A stretch of DNA of 64,000 bases from contig JACPUU010000017.1 in assembly GCA_016192075.1 (NCBI GenBank), forward strand, positions 119,763-183,762, read 5' to 3'. The stretch is from Bacteroidota bacterium (GTDB taxonomy: Bacteria > Bacteroidota > Bacteroidia > Flavobacteriales_D > Crocinitomicaceae). Positions 34,217 through 43,420 of this stretch are shown here, one piece after another (position 1 is the stretch's first letter; every line of letters starts with the position of its first letter). The notes beneath the pieces were generated by a model. The model saw only the letters and a list, made by a program, of their open reading frames with translations. It had not been told where the DNA came from and searched no databases. The position numbers and the translations under genes were made by a program.

Positions 34217-36652
34217 ATGAAAAAAGAAGAGAGCAATACGAACGAACTGAGTAAACGAACACGTAAAATAGTTTTGATAGCTACCTGGCTGGTTGCATTT
34301 ATGCCGTTGCTTATAATCCTGTTTATGCTCCTCAAAGCAAATGGGCACGTACCCGATTCGCAGGCGCTGGCAAGTCCGCCCGACAAACAGGCTTCGATTA
34401 TTTATTCATCCGATGGGGTTGAAATGGGCCGTTTCTGGAGTGTCAACCGCAAGAGTATAGATTACAACCAGATATCTCCGTTTGTTATTTCTGCACTCAT
34501 TTCAACTGAAGATGAGCGCTTTTATGAGCATGCCGGGGTTGATTTCTGGGGAATTGGCCGCGCACTTTCAGGTGCTGCAACCGGTGCAGAAAGCGGTGGT
34601 GCATCTACTATTTCACAGCAGCTTGCCAAGCTTTTATATACGCTTGAAGATACAGCACGCGGCGGAATTGCAAAAGACAAATGGGAAAGGCTTGATCAGA
34701 AATTTGGTGAAAACATTCTGGCTGTCAGGTTAGAAGCGCAGTATACCAAAGAAGAAATCATTACCATGTACCTCAACAATTTTGACTTTCTCTTTAATGC
34801 CGTTGGTATTTCATCTGCAGCGCAGGTCTATTTTAACACCACACCTGATAAGCTGAAAATGGAAGAGGCTGCTATGCTTGTGGGTATGTGTAAAAATCCA
34901 GGCATGTACAACCCGCTCAAATTTCAATTCAAGGCCTATGAAGATTCGCCTGAAGGGCATGATCAATACATACTGGACAGCACCCGGGCGTATAACAGAA
35001 GAAATACCGTGTTTAATCAGTGGCTCAAAAACAGTGAAAAGGGGAATGAGCACATTCCGGTAAAAATTACGCAAAAACAATATGATTCCTTATGCGCATT
35101 ACCCATTGTGGTAGATTACCAGATTGTGGATCACAAAGAAGGAATTGCACCGCATTTCAGGGAAGTTTTGCGCAGTGAATTGCAGAAAAAATTTGCAGAA
35201 AAAAACGAAGACGGAACCTACAAATATCATAAGGCAGACGGAAATCCGTATAACATTTACCTGGATGGTTTGCGGATTTATACAACCATTGATTCACGTA
35301 TGCAAACCTATGCAGAATATGCTGTGCAGGAGCACATGGAAACAACCCTTCAGGCTGAGTTTGACAAAAATAACCGGAAACAGAAAAATGCACCGTTCAG
35401 CAGTTATGTGGGCTCTGAAAAAGTAACCGATGAACAAATTGCGGCTATCATGAAAAAAGCCATGAAAAATTCAGATCGTTACAAAAAAGCCAAAGATCAG
35501 GGCATGTCTGAAACAGAGATTGAAAAACTATTCAATACGCCGGTGGCCATGCGCGTATTTTCTTACAAAGGTGATTTTGACACCATTATGACACCGCTGG
35601 ATTCTATTAGGTATTACAAAGGAATATTGCAGTGCGGATTAATGTCAATGGATCCAAAAACAGGGTTTGTCAAAGCCTGGGTAGGCGGACCTGATTTTAA
35701 CCACTTTGCATACGATCACGTGATGCAGTCAAAACGCCAGGTGGGTTCAACCATTAAACCATTTGTGTATGCAGCAGCTATTTACTTAGGTTCTATTACG
35801 CCGTGCGAGGCATTTGTGGATATGGATTACTGCATTGATGTTCCTGTCAGTGAAAGCCGCAATAAAGCGTGGTGCCCTGCAACGGGTACTAAAAATTCCG
35901 GTGTGCCTATTACAGCAGAGTGCGGTTTGGCAGGTTCATTGAACAACATAACCGTTGCGGTAATGCGTGAAATGGGTCCGCAGGCAGGCCCGCAGGCAAT
36001 GGATAAACTACTTAAAAATGTGGGCATCAATTTAAAGCCTGAAGAAGTAGTACCGGCTATGTGCCTGGGTCCAATGGATTTGTCACTGTATGACATGGTG
36101 GGTGCACACAGCACCTGGGCAAATAAAGGGCTCTACATTAAACCTATTTATGTGATGCGGGTAGAAGACAGAAATGGAAATATTATTGTAGACCTTGAAT
36201 ACGATATTAAGGAAGCCATGCCTGAACAGCTCGCTTATACCATGGTCACCATGATGAAAAAAGTTATTTCCGGCGCTCACAATCCATACAACGGTCAGGG
36301 ATACAGCACCAGTGCAAGTTTAAGAAGCAGTCAGCCGTGGGGCGGTTTGAAACCACCAATGGCGGGTAAAACAGGTACCACCAACAGTGCGGCAGATGGC
36401 TGGTTTATTGGGTTAACCCCGGACCTGGTAACCGGCGTGTGGGTTGGAGCAGATGATAAACAGATTCACTTTAGTTCCTATCCTTGGGGACAGGGAGCAC
36501 GAATGGCGCTGCCCATTTTTGGCTATTACATGCAAAAGGTATATGCTGATAAATCCATTGAAATTTCAACCGGAGATTTTGAGGCACCGGCACAATATGA
36601 CAACTCTATTTTTAATTGTACCAGAGAAGAAAACGTAGTTTCCCCATTATAA
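34217..36652 (+). CDS. class A penicillin-binding protein 1A (transglycosylase/transpeptidase)
   Basis: This bifunctional peptidoglycan synthase has 811 residues. After an N-terminal membrane helix (about 17-39), the GT51 domain shows the catalytic Glu98 in S-T-E-D-E-R-F-Y-E-H and the S-T-I-S-Q-Q-L-A-K-L block. The transpeptidase domain has Ser511-x-x-Lys514 (G-S-T-I-K-P-F), S-L-N in G-S-L-N-N-I-T and Lys718-T-G-T. An inserted helical region (about 375-440) separates the two. It has a promoter-like A/T-rich start region but no clean TAnnTTTG. It precedes scoA by 12 bp. Confidence 0.94.
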   Translation: MKKEESNTNELSKRTRKIVLIATWLVAFMPLLIILFMLLKANGHVPDSQALASPPDKQASIIYSSDGVEMGRFWSVNRKSIDYNQISPFVISALISTEDERFYEHAGVDFWGIGRALSGAATGAESGGASTISQQLAKLLYTLEDTARGGIAKDKWERLDQKFGENILAVRLEAQYTKEEIITMYLNNFDFLFNAVGISSAAQVYFNTTPDKLKMEEAAMLVGMCKNPGMYNPLKFQFKAYEDSPEGHDQYILDSTRAYNRRNTVFNQWLKNSEKGNEHIPVKITQKQYDSLCALPIVVDYQIVDHKEGIAPHFREVLRSELQKKFAEKNEDGTYKYHKADGNPYNIYLDGLRIYTTIDSRMQTYAEYAVQEHMETTLQAEFDKNNRKQKNAPFSSYVGSEKVTDEQIAAIMKKAMKNSDRYKKAKDQGMSETEIEKLFNTPVAMRVFSYKGDFDTIMTPLDSIRYYKGILQCGLMSMDPKTGFVKAWVGGPDFNHFAYDHVMQSKRQVGSTIKPFVYAAAIYLGSITPCEAFVDMDYCIDVPVSESRNKAWCPATGTKNSGVPITAECGLAGSLNNITVAVMREMGPQAGPQAMDKLLKNVGINLKPEEVVPAMCLGPMDLSLYDMVGAHSTWANKGLYIKPIYVMRVEDRNGNIIVDLEYDIKEAMPEQLAYTMVTMMKKVISGAHNPYNGQGYSTSASLRSSQPWGGLKPPMAGKTGTTNSAADGWFIGLTPDLVTGVWVGADDKQIHFSSYPWGQGARMALPIFGYYMQKVYADKSIEISTGDFEAPAQYDNSIFNCTREENVVSPL

Positions 36653-36664
36653 AAAAACCGGATC

Positions 36665-37363
36665 ATGAATAAAGTGGTAAAAAATGTAGAAGAAGCACTG
36701 AACGGAATTCAGGATAATATGACCCTCATGATTGGCGGATTTGGTTTGTGTGGAATTCCTGAAAACAGCATTGCCCAGCTTGTAAAAATAGGTGCACGAA
36801 ACCTCACCTGCATTTCAAACAATGCCGGTGTGGATGATTTTGGATTGGGGTTGCTGCTGCAGACAAAACAAATCAAAAAAATGATTTCGTCCTACGTGGG
36901 AGAAAATGAAGAATTTGAACGCCAGATGCTGAGCGGTGAACTGGAAGTAGATCTTATTCCACAAGGTTCACTGGCTGAACGCTGCCGTGCCGGGGGTGCA
37001 GGCATACCGGCCTTTTACACGCCAGCGGGGTATGGAACAGAGGTTGCACTTGGTAAAGAGGTAAAGGTGTTCAATGGCAAACCGCACATTCTTGAAATGG
37101 CCTTAACGGCAGATTTTGCAATTGTAAAAGCCTGGAAAGGTGACACCGAGGGAAATTTAATATACAAATCAACAGCGCGTAATTTCAATCCCATGATGGC
37201 CATGGCTGGTAAAATTACAATTGCTGAAGTGGAAGAGCTGGTACCGGCAGGTGAACTGGATCCAAACTTTATACACACACCGGGTATTTTTGTTCAGCGC
37301 ATATTCAAAGGTTCAACTTTTGAAAAGCGCATTGAGCAACGAACCGTTAGAAAAAGAAATTAA
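36665..37363 (+). CDS. scoA: 3-oxoacid CoA-transferase subunit A
   Basis: ScoA (232 residues) transfers CoA between succinyl-CoA and acetoacetate together with ScoB. Visible are [11 protein letters not shown] near 18, S-N-N-A-G-V-D near 52 and [27 protein letters not shown] near 97-123. The glutamate of the active site is on subunit B. The partner is not adjacent: an 80-residue gene and a membrane-protein gene lie between scoA and scoB. Confidence 0.94.
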   Translation: MNKVVKNVEEALNGIQDNMTLMIGGFGLCGIPENSIAQLVKIGARNLTCISNNAGVDDFGLGLLLQTKQIKKMISSYVGENEEFERQMLSGELEVDLIPQGSLAERCRAGGAGIPAFYTPAGYGTEVALGKEVKVFNGKPHILEMALTADFAIVKAWKGDTEGNLIYKSTARNFNPMMAMAGKITIAEVEELVPAGELDPNFIHTPGIFVQRIFKGSTFEKRIEQRTVRKRN

Positions 37364-37366
37364 GTT

Positions 37367-37609
37367 ATGTCAAAAGGTAATACACCGCGGGCCGCGGTTC
37401 CGGCACATATTTTTGAAAGTATGCTGCGCGGTGCGCTTAGCGGAGATAATAGTTTTGATGCCTGGAAAGATGAACTTCAGCACTGGTCTTTTACTGCCCA
37501 TCAGTTGGATCAGTTGGTTAGTGAATTAAAAAAAGGAGAAACTGCTGAGCTGGATAAAAAACTGGCAAAAGAAATTATTGATTTTATTGAGAAAAAAATC
37601 AGGGACTAA
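37367..37609 (+). CDS. small hypothetical protein between scoA and scoB, 80 aa
   Basis: This starts 3 bp after scoA and so is probably translated from the same mRNA. The 80-residue product is helical and charged (R-A-A-V-P-A-H-I-F-E-S-M-L-R near residue 8, then L-K-K-G-E-T-A-E-L-D-K-K-L). I do not recognise the family. It is unlikely to be chance because the frame is full-length, tightly spaced and has neighbour-like codon use. Confidence 0.65.
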   Translation: MSKGNTPRAAVPAHIFESMLRGALSGDNSFDAWKDELQHWSFTAHQLDQLVSELKKGETAELDKKLAKEIIDFIEKKIRD

Positions 37610-37676
37610 TTCCTTTTGTGCCTGGAATACTGGTGTTTCAAAAGTAACCGGCTGGCAGCAGTGCAAAACAGGTTGA

Positions 37677-39515
37677 ATGACGCCAAAACAACAAACAACA
37701 CACGTTCAGTTTTTTTCGGGACCTGAAAAACGGGTTGCCGTTATTTTGTTTGCCGGGTTGTGGGCTTACCTCTTTTTGCGTGCTGTGTATGTTCCGCTGT
37801 TGCATGATGAAATAGCTACTTTTTTTTATTACGTTCAGTCTGATGTATACTTGCCGCCAAAAGCACACTGGGATGCAAATAATCATGTACTGAATTCCAT
37901 GCTTACCAACTGGTCTTACCATCTTTTTGGTCAGAGTCCGCTGGCGCTTCGTTTACCCAATGTCCTTTCGTTTGCATTGTTTTTCGCAGGTGCATACGGC
38001 ATTTCTGCAAGGCTCAAAAAACCACTTTTGAGATGGGGTTTGCTTACATCACTGGTAATGTCATCGTATATTTTTGAATACCTGGCTGAGTCACGCGGGT
38101 ATGGAATGTCACTGGCTTTTTTGCTGACGGCTGTCTTTATGCTTATACGCCTGATTGAAACCAATCGGGCCCACTTTGTTTTGCTTACCGGCTTGTTTCT
38201 TTTTCTGGCTACGGCAGCAAACCTGACCATGCTGATTTCATCCCTGCTTATTTTCATTTTTATTTTTCTGCATGCGGTTTATACTGATTTGAAAACAAAC
38301 AAAAAGAAACTGCTGCTCAAATGCGGCTGGCTGCTTTTAACCGGTACACCATTTTTAGCACTGGCTGCGCTATCGCTGAAACTTAAAAAAATGGGGCTGC
38401 TTTATTATGGATCCAAAGCCGGATTTACGGTAGTAACCATGCCCTCACTGCTTAAACAGTTTTTTGGTTTTTCGTCCGCTTACCTGGTGTGGTTTTTTGT
38501 ACTTGTTTCGGTTGCAATTTCAGTAATAGCCGTTACTGTTTTTTTCAGAAATCGTGCGAATTCAAAATTACCCGGTTTCTTTACCTATCTGTTGGCAGGA
38601 TCAGTGCTGTTTATTTTTATGCTGGCGCATTTTGCAGGCGTGAATTATCCTGAAGACAGAACGGCGATGTATCTCTATGTTTATTTTATAGCGGCACTTT
38701 ATTTTGTACTTGATGTCTTGAGTGAAAAAAGAAAATACGTTCAGCTGGCGGGCCTTTTGGCTTATGTGGTACCTGTTTTTTTTGTGTTGAATATCAGCCT
38801 CACGGGGTCCGTTTTTTCATCTGAAGAACGCCATTCGCAAAAACTATTTGACCTGATTAATGAACGTGCCTGGACTTCAAAATTTCCACCAACGGTGGGT
38901 GGGTACCGCACGCAGGAATTTTGCTGGTTCTATATGAACAACACGGCCGGCGGTAAACAAGGGCGTCTGCATTGGACCAATCACCCGGGCCTTGATGCTG
39001 ATTTTGAACTGGTTTCAACCCAATTCAGATTTAATCCGCAAACCTATGCCTACTACGATTCTATTTACCGGGATGATGCTACCGGCCTGGTGCTGTTTGA
39101 GCGAAAACATAAACTGAACCGCACGTTGATTCAGGTAACTGATATTCCGGTCGCTGATAATACCACCACCGGTTTTTACAACCTGGGAAAATATGAGCTG
39201 GATACGCTGCGGAACAGCACGCTGTATATTGGTGCTGAAATGACACTTGAAAGCCCGTCACAACCCTTTACCGCCCGGTTGGTTGCCGGGGTTGATAATG
39301 CTGCCGGTGAGAATATTGTGTATGAGTACATTCCGCTGCATTGGCTGCGCCGCCAATATACGGGTGAAGAAAATAATGTGCTGCAGGGTACGTTAATCCA
39401 CCATGTGCCGGAAGAAGCCGTTTCCATGACCTTTTATTTGTGGAATATTAATGAAAAACCATTCTCCATTCGCAATGGAAAGTGTTATCTTTACTCGCTC
39501 GAAAGAGATTTTTAG
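37677..39515 (+). CDS. polytopic membrane protein, GT39/ArnT-like glycosyltransferase
   Basis: The 612-residue product has about ten to twelve membrane helices in the first 390 residues and a periplasmic C-terminal domain of about 220 residues. The first loop carries H-D-E-I-A-T-F-F-Y-Y near residue 42, in the position of the acidic active-site loop of GT-C/PMT (GT39, ArnT-like) enzymes that use lipid-linked sugars. A further R-L-P-N-V-L-S segment near 97 fits this group. The sugar and acceptor are unknown. It interrupts the scoA-scoB pair. Confidence 0.7.
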   Translation: MTPKQQTTHVQFFSGPEKRVAVILFAGLWAYLFLRAVYVPLLHDEIATFFYYVQSDVYLPPKAHWDANNHVLNSMLTNWSYHLFGQSPLALRLPNVLSFALFFAGAYGISARLKKPLLRWGLLTSLVMSSYIFEYLAESRGYGMSLAFLLTAVFMLIRLIETNRAHFVLLTGLFLFLATAANLTMLISSLLIFIFIFLHAVYTDLKTNKKKLLLKCGWLLLTGTPFLALAALSLKLKKMGLLYYGSKAGFTVVTMPSLLKQFFGFSSAYLVWFFVLVSVAISVIAVTVFFRNRANSKLPGFFTYLLAGSVLFIFMLAHFAGVNYPEDRTAMYLYVYFIAALYFVLDVLSEKRKYVQLAGLLAYVVPVFFVLNISLTGSVFSSEERHSQKLFDLINERAWTSKFPPTVGGYRTQEFCWFYMNNTAGGKQGRLHWTNHPGLDADFELVSTQFRFNPQTYAYYDSIYRDDATGLVLFERKHKLNRTLIQVTDIPVADNTTTGFYNLGKYELDTLRNSTLYIGAEMTLESPSQPFTARLVAGVDNAAGENIVYEYIPLHWLRRQYTGEENNVLQGTLIHHVPEEAVSMTFYLWNINEKPFSIRNGKCYLYSLERDF

Positions 39516-39549
39516 GTAGAAATTTGTACAACGCCCTGAAATTAAAATT

Positions 39550-40206
39550 ATGGCTTTAGATAAAGTTGGCATTGCAAAACGAATTGCGCAGGAATTGCGC
39601 AGTGGCTGGTATGTAAACCTGGGTATAGGCATTCCCACGCTGGTTGCAAACTATATTCCGGAAGGGATAGAAGTGGAGTTTCAATCAGAAAACGGCATTC
39701 TTGGTATGGGACCTTTTCCGTTTGAGGGTGAAGAAGATGCCGACCTGATCAACGCCGGTAAACAAACCGTTACCCTGCGTAAAGGTGCTGCTATTTTTGA
39801 TTCGGCAACATCGTTTGCAATGATTCGTGGAAAACACGTTCAGCTGACTGTTTTAGGAGCAATGGAAGTTGCACAGAACGGCGATATTGCCAACTGGAAA
39901 ATTCCGGGAAAAATGGTAAAAGGCATGGGCGGTGCTATGGATTTGGTGGCATCAGCCGAGAATATCATTGTTGCCATGATGCATACCAACAACAAAGGTG
40001 AATCCAAAATACTGAAAAAGTGTACCCTGCCTTTAACCGGTGTTGGTTGCGTAACGCGTGTTGTAACTGATCTGGCTGTATTGGCTATTAAAGACAATAA
40101 GTTTCACCTGATTGAACGGGCTCCGGGAGTTACGGTTGAAGAAATCAAAAAGGCGACAGAAGGTGACCTGGTTGTTCCTGATTTTGTTCCTGAAATGAAA
40201 CTCTGA
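39550..40206 (+). CDS. scoB: 3-oxoacid CoA-transferase subunit B
   Basis: ScoB (218 residues) is the partner of ScoA. It shows L-G-I-G-I-P-T-L-V-A-N near 24, the catalytic-Glu motif S-E-N-G-I-L-G-M-G near 49 and G-A-M-E-V-A-Q-N-G-D-I-A-N-W near 107. The last block is V-P-x-F-V-P-E-M. It lies 34 bp after the membrane-protein gene and 5 bp before the FAD oxidoreductase. Confidence 0.94.
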   Translation: MALDKVGIAKRIAQELRSGWYVNLGIGIPTLVANYIPEGIEVEFQSENGILGMGPFPFEGEEDADLINAGKQTVTLRKGAAIFDSATSFAMIRGKHVQLTVLGAMEVAQNGDIANWKIPGKMVKGMGGAMDLVASAENIIVAMMHTNNKGESKILKKCTLPLTGVGCVTRVVTDLAVLAIKDNKFHLIERAPGVTVEEIKKATEGDLVVPDFVPEMKL

Positions 40207-40211
40207 TTCCG

Positions 40212-41642
40212 TTGAGCACAAAAAAAATAGCAGTTATCGGGGCTGGTCCTGCAGGTATTACAGCAGCGTATGAATTGGCTAAGGCCGGTTATACGGTTGA
40301 TGTGTATGAGGCGTCTGATGCGGTAGGCGGTTTATCCAAAACCATTGATCTGTGGAATCAGAAAGTAGACCTGGGACCGCATCGTTTTTTCAGCAATGAC
40401 AGCAAAGTCAACAACGTATGGCTTGAAGTGGTTGGTAAAGATTATAAAATGGTTGACCGCCTTACGCGAATCTATTACAAGAAAAAATTCTACTATTATC
40501 CGCTTAAACCCTTTGACGCACTTTTTAAACTGGGTGTTGGCGCTGCGTTTGTGTGTGTGATGAGTTATTTTAAACAGCGCATTGCACCAACCAAACAGGA
40601 CGGTTCTTTTGAAACCTGGGTAATTGGCCGGTTTGGGTATAAATTGTATTCCATCTTTTTTAAAACATACAGTGAAAAACTCTGGGGCATTTCATGCAAA
40701 GAGCTGGATGAAGATTTTGCTGCCCAGCGAATCAAAAAACTCTCTCTTTTTGAAGCCGTCAAAAATGCAATTTTCAAAAGCAAAAAGAACAAACATAAAA
40801 CACTGGTAGATCAGTTTGCTTATCCGCTTGGCGGCACCGGAATGGTATATGAACGCATGAAAAATTTTGTGGAAAAAAACGGCGGCCGTGTACTTTTGTC
40901 TACACCTGTTCAAAAGGTAATTTCTGAAAACAATACAGCGGTGGCACTTGAGTTGAAAAATGGTGAAGTAGTGGCGTATGATCACCTCATTTCGTCAATG
41001 CCAATTACGCACCTGGTCAAAAATCTGGCAAATGTTCCGGCTGAGGTAATTGAAGCAAACAGCAAACTGAAATTCAGAAATACCATTTTGGTTTACCTGA
41101 AAATTGAAGGAGAAAAGGTGTTTCCGGACAACTGGCTTTATGTGCATGCAAATGATCTTGAAATGGGTCGTGTTACCAATTTCAGCAATTGGGTTCCGGA
41201 AATAAATAACGGTGAAAAATCAACCATTGTAGCGCTGGAATACTGGAGCTATGACGAAGATAAAATCTGGAGCAAACCCGATGCTGAGTTAATTGCACTG
41301 GCAAAATCAGAAATGCAAAAAACCGGTTTGGTTAACGGGCTGACCATTTCAGATGGTTTTGTATACCGCATTCCAAAATGTTACCCGGTTTATCAGCGCG
41401 GTTACAAAGAACCCCTGCAGGTGGTTGAAAATTACCTGACGGGTATACAGCGTTTGTCGGTTATTGGACGATACGGCGCATTTAAGTACAATAACCAGGA
41501 TCACAGCATTCTGATGGGGGTGCTGGCTGCTGAAAATATTATAAAAAATACGCGTCATAATCTGTGGGAAATTAATACAGATTACGAAGAGTACCAGGAA
41601 AAATCTACCATTACCGCTTCAGGTTTAAGTGTTGAATCATGA
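40212..41642 (+). CDS. FAD-dependent amine-oxidase/UDP-galactopyranose-mutase-like oxidoreductase
   Basis: The 476-residue product begins with a Rossmann FAD/NAD motif (A-V-I-G-A-G-P-A-G-I-T-A-A) and E-A-S-D-A-V-G-G-L-S-K-T. The H-R-F-F segment near residue 58 and G-R-Y-G-A-F-K-Y near 418 are as in protoporphyrinogen-oxidase-like or UDP-galactopyranose-mutase-like enzymes often tied to glycan assembly. The start is TTG at 40212, because no ATG is available. It overlaps the following membrane-protein gene by 4 bp (ATGA), suggesting functional coupling with it. Confidence 0.85.
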   Translation: MSTKKIAVIGAGPAGITAAYELAKAGYTVDVYEASDAVGGLSKTIDLWNQKVDLGPHRFFSNDSKVNNVWLEVVGKDYKMVDRLTRIYYKKKFYYYPLKPFDALFKLGVGAAFVCVMSYFKQRIAPTKQDGSFETWVIGRFGYKLYSIFFKTYSEKLWGISCKELDEDFAAQRIKKLSLFEAVKNAIFKSKKNKHKTLVDQFAYPLGGTGMVYERMKNFVEKNGGRVLLSTPVQKVISENNTAVALELKNGEVVAYDHLISSMPITHLVKNLANVPAEVIEANSKLKFRNTILVYLKIEGEKVFPDNWLYVHANDLEMGRVTNFSNWVPEINNGEKSTIVALEYWSYDEDKIWSKPDAELIALAKSEMQKTGLVNGLTISDGFVYRIPKCYPVYQRGYKEPLQVVENYLTGIQRLSVIGRYGAFKYNNQDHSILMGVLAAENIIKNTRHNLWEINTDYEEYQEKSTITASGLSVES

Positions 41643-43279
41643 CTTTTTTGAAAGAGAATAAATACCACTTTGCAGGGCTTTTGCTGGTAGTTTTTCTTTT
41701 TGTTATTTCTGTTCTGGTTCGAAAAGAAAATCAAACTGTTCCCTTGTCCAGGCATCATGAATGGATAACGGCCCATACGTTGATTACCTGTGAAATATGG
41801 GCAAAAAACGGCGGACCGTCAGCGTATCATTTCAGCCCGGTATATACTTATCCCGGTGAGGGAAATCACCGCAGGCGCATGCTGGGTGGTGTTGTAGATG
41901 AAACCGGAAATGTCTATTATGTTTCCTATCCCCCGTTTTCTTTTTTGTTTGCGTATTATGCCACGCAACTTCTTGGCGGACCGGATACAGACTCGATCCG
42001 CAATTTAAACCTGGTTATTCACCTGGTATGTTCGTTACTACTTTACCTGATTGCACTGTCACTTTCTCCTGAATCGCGCAAGCGGGATTTTTCAGTAGCT
42101 GGCATAACAGCGTCATTTCTCTACCTGTTTTCTACCGGTAATTTGTGGATGCATGGTAACCTCTATTTTGCTGATATGCTGGTTCAGCTTTTTATTATCG
42201 CAGGGTTATATGCAAGCATTCGCTTTTTTCGCAGGCAATACAAACGACAGGCACTTATACTCAGTGCACTTGCGGCAGTTTTCTTTTTAGCTACTTATAC
42301 CGAATGGCTGGGTTTGTTCCTTGCTTTTTTTACGGGTCTTGCTTTTCTGACAGCCTATTTTATAAAAAAAGAGCGCCGGTATATTTACGCTTTTTTAGCA
42401 GTTGGTGGTTCATCGGCTCTGGCATTGGCGCTCACGTTCATGCAGTATTCATCCATTGCAGGGTGGAGTCAGCTGAAAGAAGTTTCTACCAGTAAATACG
42501 AAGAGCGCAGCGGAAGAGAAGCCGCGGCTGAAACGCCAAATGAGTTTACGCTGGACAATGAGCAGGCATATGAATTTATGATTGACCGCATTGACGGATT
42601 TTATAAAATGGCCGAAAATTTTGTGGGCATTTTTGCAATTCTGTTTTTGCTGGTTGCAGTTATTCCCAATTTGCGCCGGCGTATACAGCATGCTGGTGTT
42701 GCTTTTCTGATTACGGGGCTTCTTTTAATTTCCATTCTGACCCATTATTTCCTGTTTTTTAATTTCAATTCACTGCATGATTTTTCATCACTTAAAACCG
42801 GTTTTTTGTTTATACTGGTTGTACTTGTTTTTGGTGTGTTGACAGAATCGGTGCTGAATCTGAAACTCAGGGCGGTACTGTTTCTACTGGTTGCTTACCT
42901 GGCCGTTGATAAAGGGTTGGAAAGTGTTGCAAGGTATGAAGAAACCTTTCCGCTGGCTGAGACCGACTGGGACCGGATGAATACCGGAGCGGCAATGAAA
43001 AAATTCGGCACACCCGACGAAGCTGTTTTCATGAATATTTCCAGTAATCCTGAACTGGTGTATGCGGCCGGGCATAATGTTTTTCCGGTAAAAGATACGT
43101 CCGGGCTGGAGGTGCTTATGAAATTTTACGGCAATCAACGGGGTCAGTATTACCATCACCTGGGCACAAAACTGGAATATATTCTGACATTTGAAATGCA
43201 GCAGAACCAGCTCATTTACCTGAACCGGATTAACCTCAATTCCGTTGAGGGTTCATCCGGCAGGGTCTATCAGAAATAA
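41639..43279 (+). CDS. polytopic membrane protein, glycosyltransferase-like
   Basis: About ten membrane helices are spread over the first 440 residues, followed by a short soluble C-terminus of about 100 residues. The first periplasmic loop is long and polar (residues 33-88, with H-E-W-I-T-A-H-T and a Y-V-S-Y-P-P-F-S turn). That is compatible with a GT-C-type glycosyltransferase, but no family match is certain. Translation is coupled to the FAD oxidoreductase by a 4-bp overlap. It may act with the GT39-like protein at 37.7 kb on a common glycan (inference). Confidence 0.6.
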   Translation: MTFLKENKYHFAGLLLVVFLFVISVLVRKENQTVPLSRHHEWITAHTLITCEIWAKNGGPSAYHFSPVYTYPGEGNHRRRMLGGVVDETGNVYYVSYPPFSFLFAYYATQLLGGPDTDSIRNLNLVIHLVCSLLLYLIALSLSPESRKRDFSVAGITASFLYLFSTGNLWMHGNLYFADMLVQLFIIAGLYASIRFFRRQYKRQALILSALAAVFFLATYTEWLGLFLAFFTGLAFLTAYFIKKERRYIYAFLAVGGSSALALALTFMQYSSIAGWSQLKEVSTSKYEERSGREAAAETPNEFTLDNEQAYEFMIDRIDGFYKMAENFVGIFAILFLLVAVIPNLRRRIQHAGVAFLITGLLLISILTHYFLFFNFNSLHDFSSLKTGFLFILVVLVFGVLTESVLNLKLRAVLFLLVAYLAVDKGLESVARYEETFPLAETDWDRMNTGAAMKKFGTPDEAVFMNISSNPELVYAAGHNVFPVKDTSGLEVLMKFYGNQRGQYYHHLGTKLEYILTFEMQQNQLIYLNRINLNSVEGSSGRVYQK

Positions 43280-43373
43280 ATCTGTGTAAGCATCTGTAGC
43301 TTACAAAATGAACGATTTAGAGACACAGTTGTAATCGTTACTAGCAAAGCATATCCTGAAACTGACAAATGTC

Positions 43374-43404
43374 TTTGTTCTCAAAGTTTTAGGCACTATC
43401 TTTG
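43374..43404 (+). promoter_or_regulatory. Bacteroidota-type promoter of the WD40-caspase gene
   Basis: TTTG (43374-43377), an exact 19-nt gap and TATCTTTG (43397-43404) match the -33/-7 consensus perfectly. It would start transcription near 43411, leaving a leader of only about 10 nt before the ATG at 43421. Confidence 0.8.
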
Positions 43405-43420
43405 TAACTTTATCAGAGGT

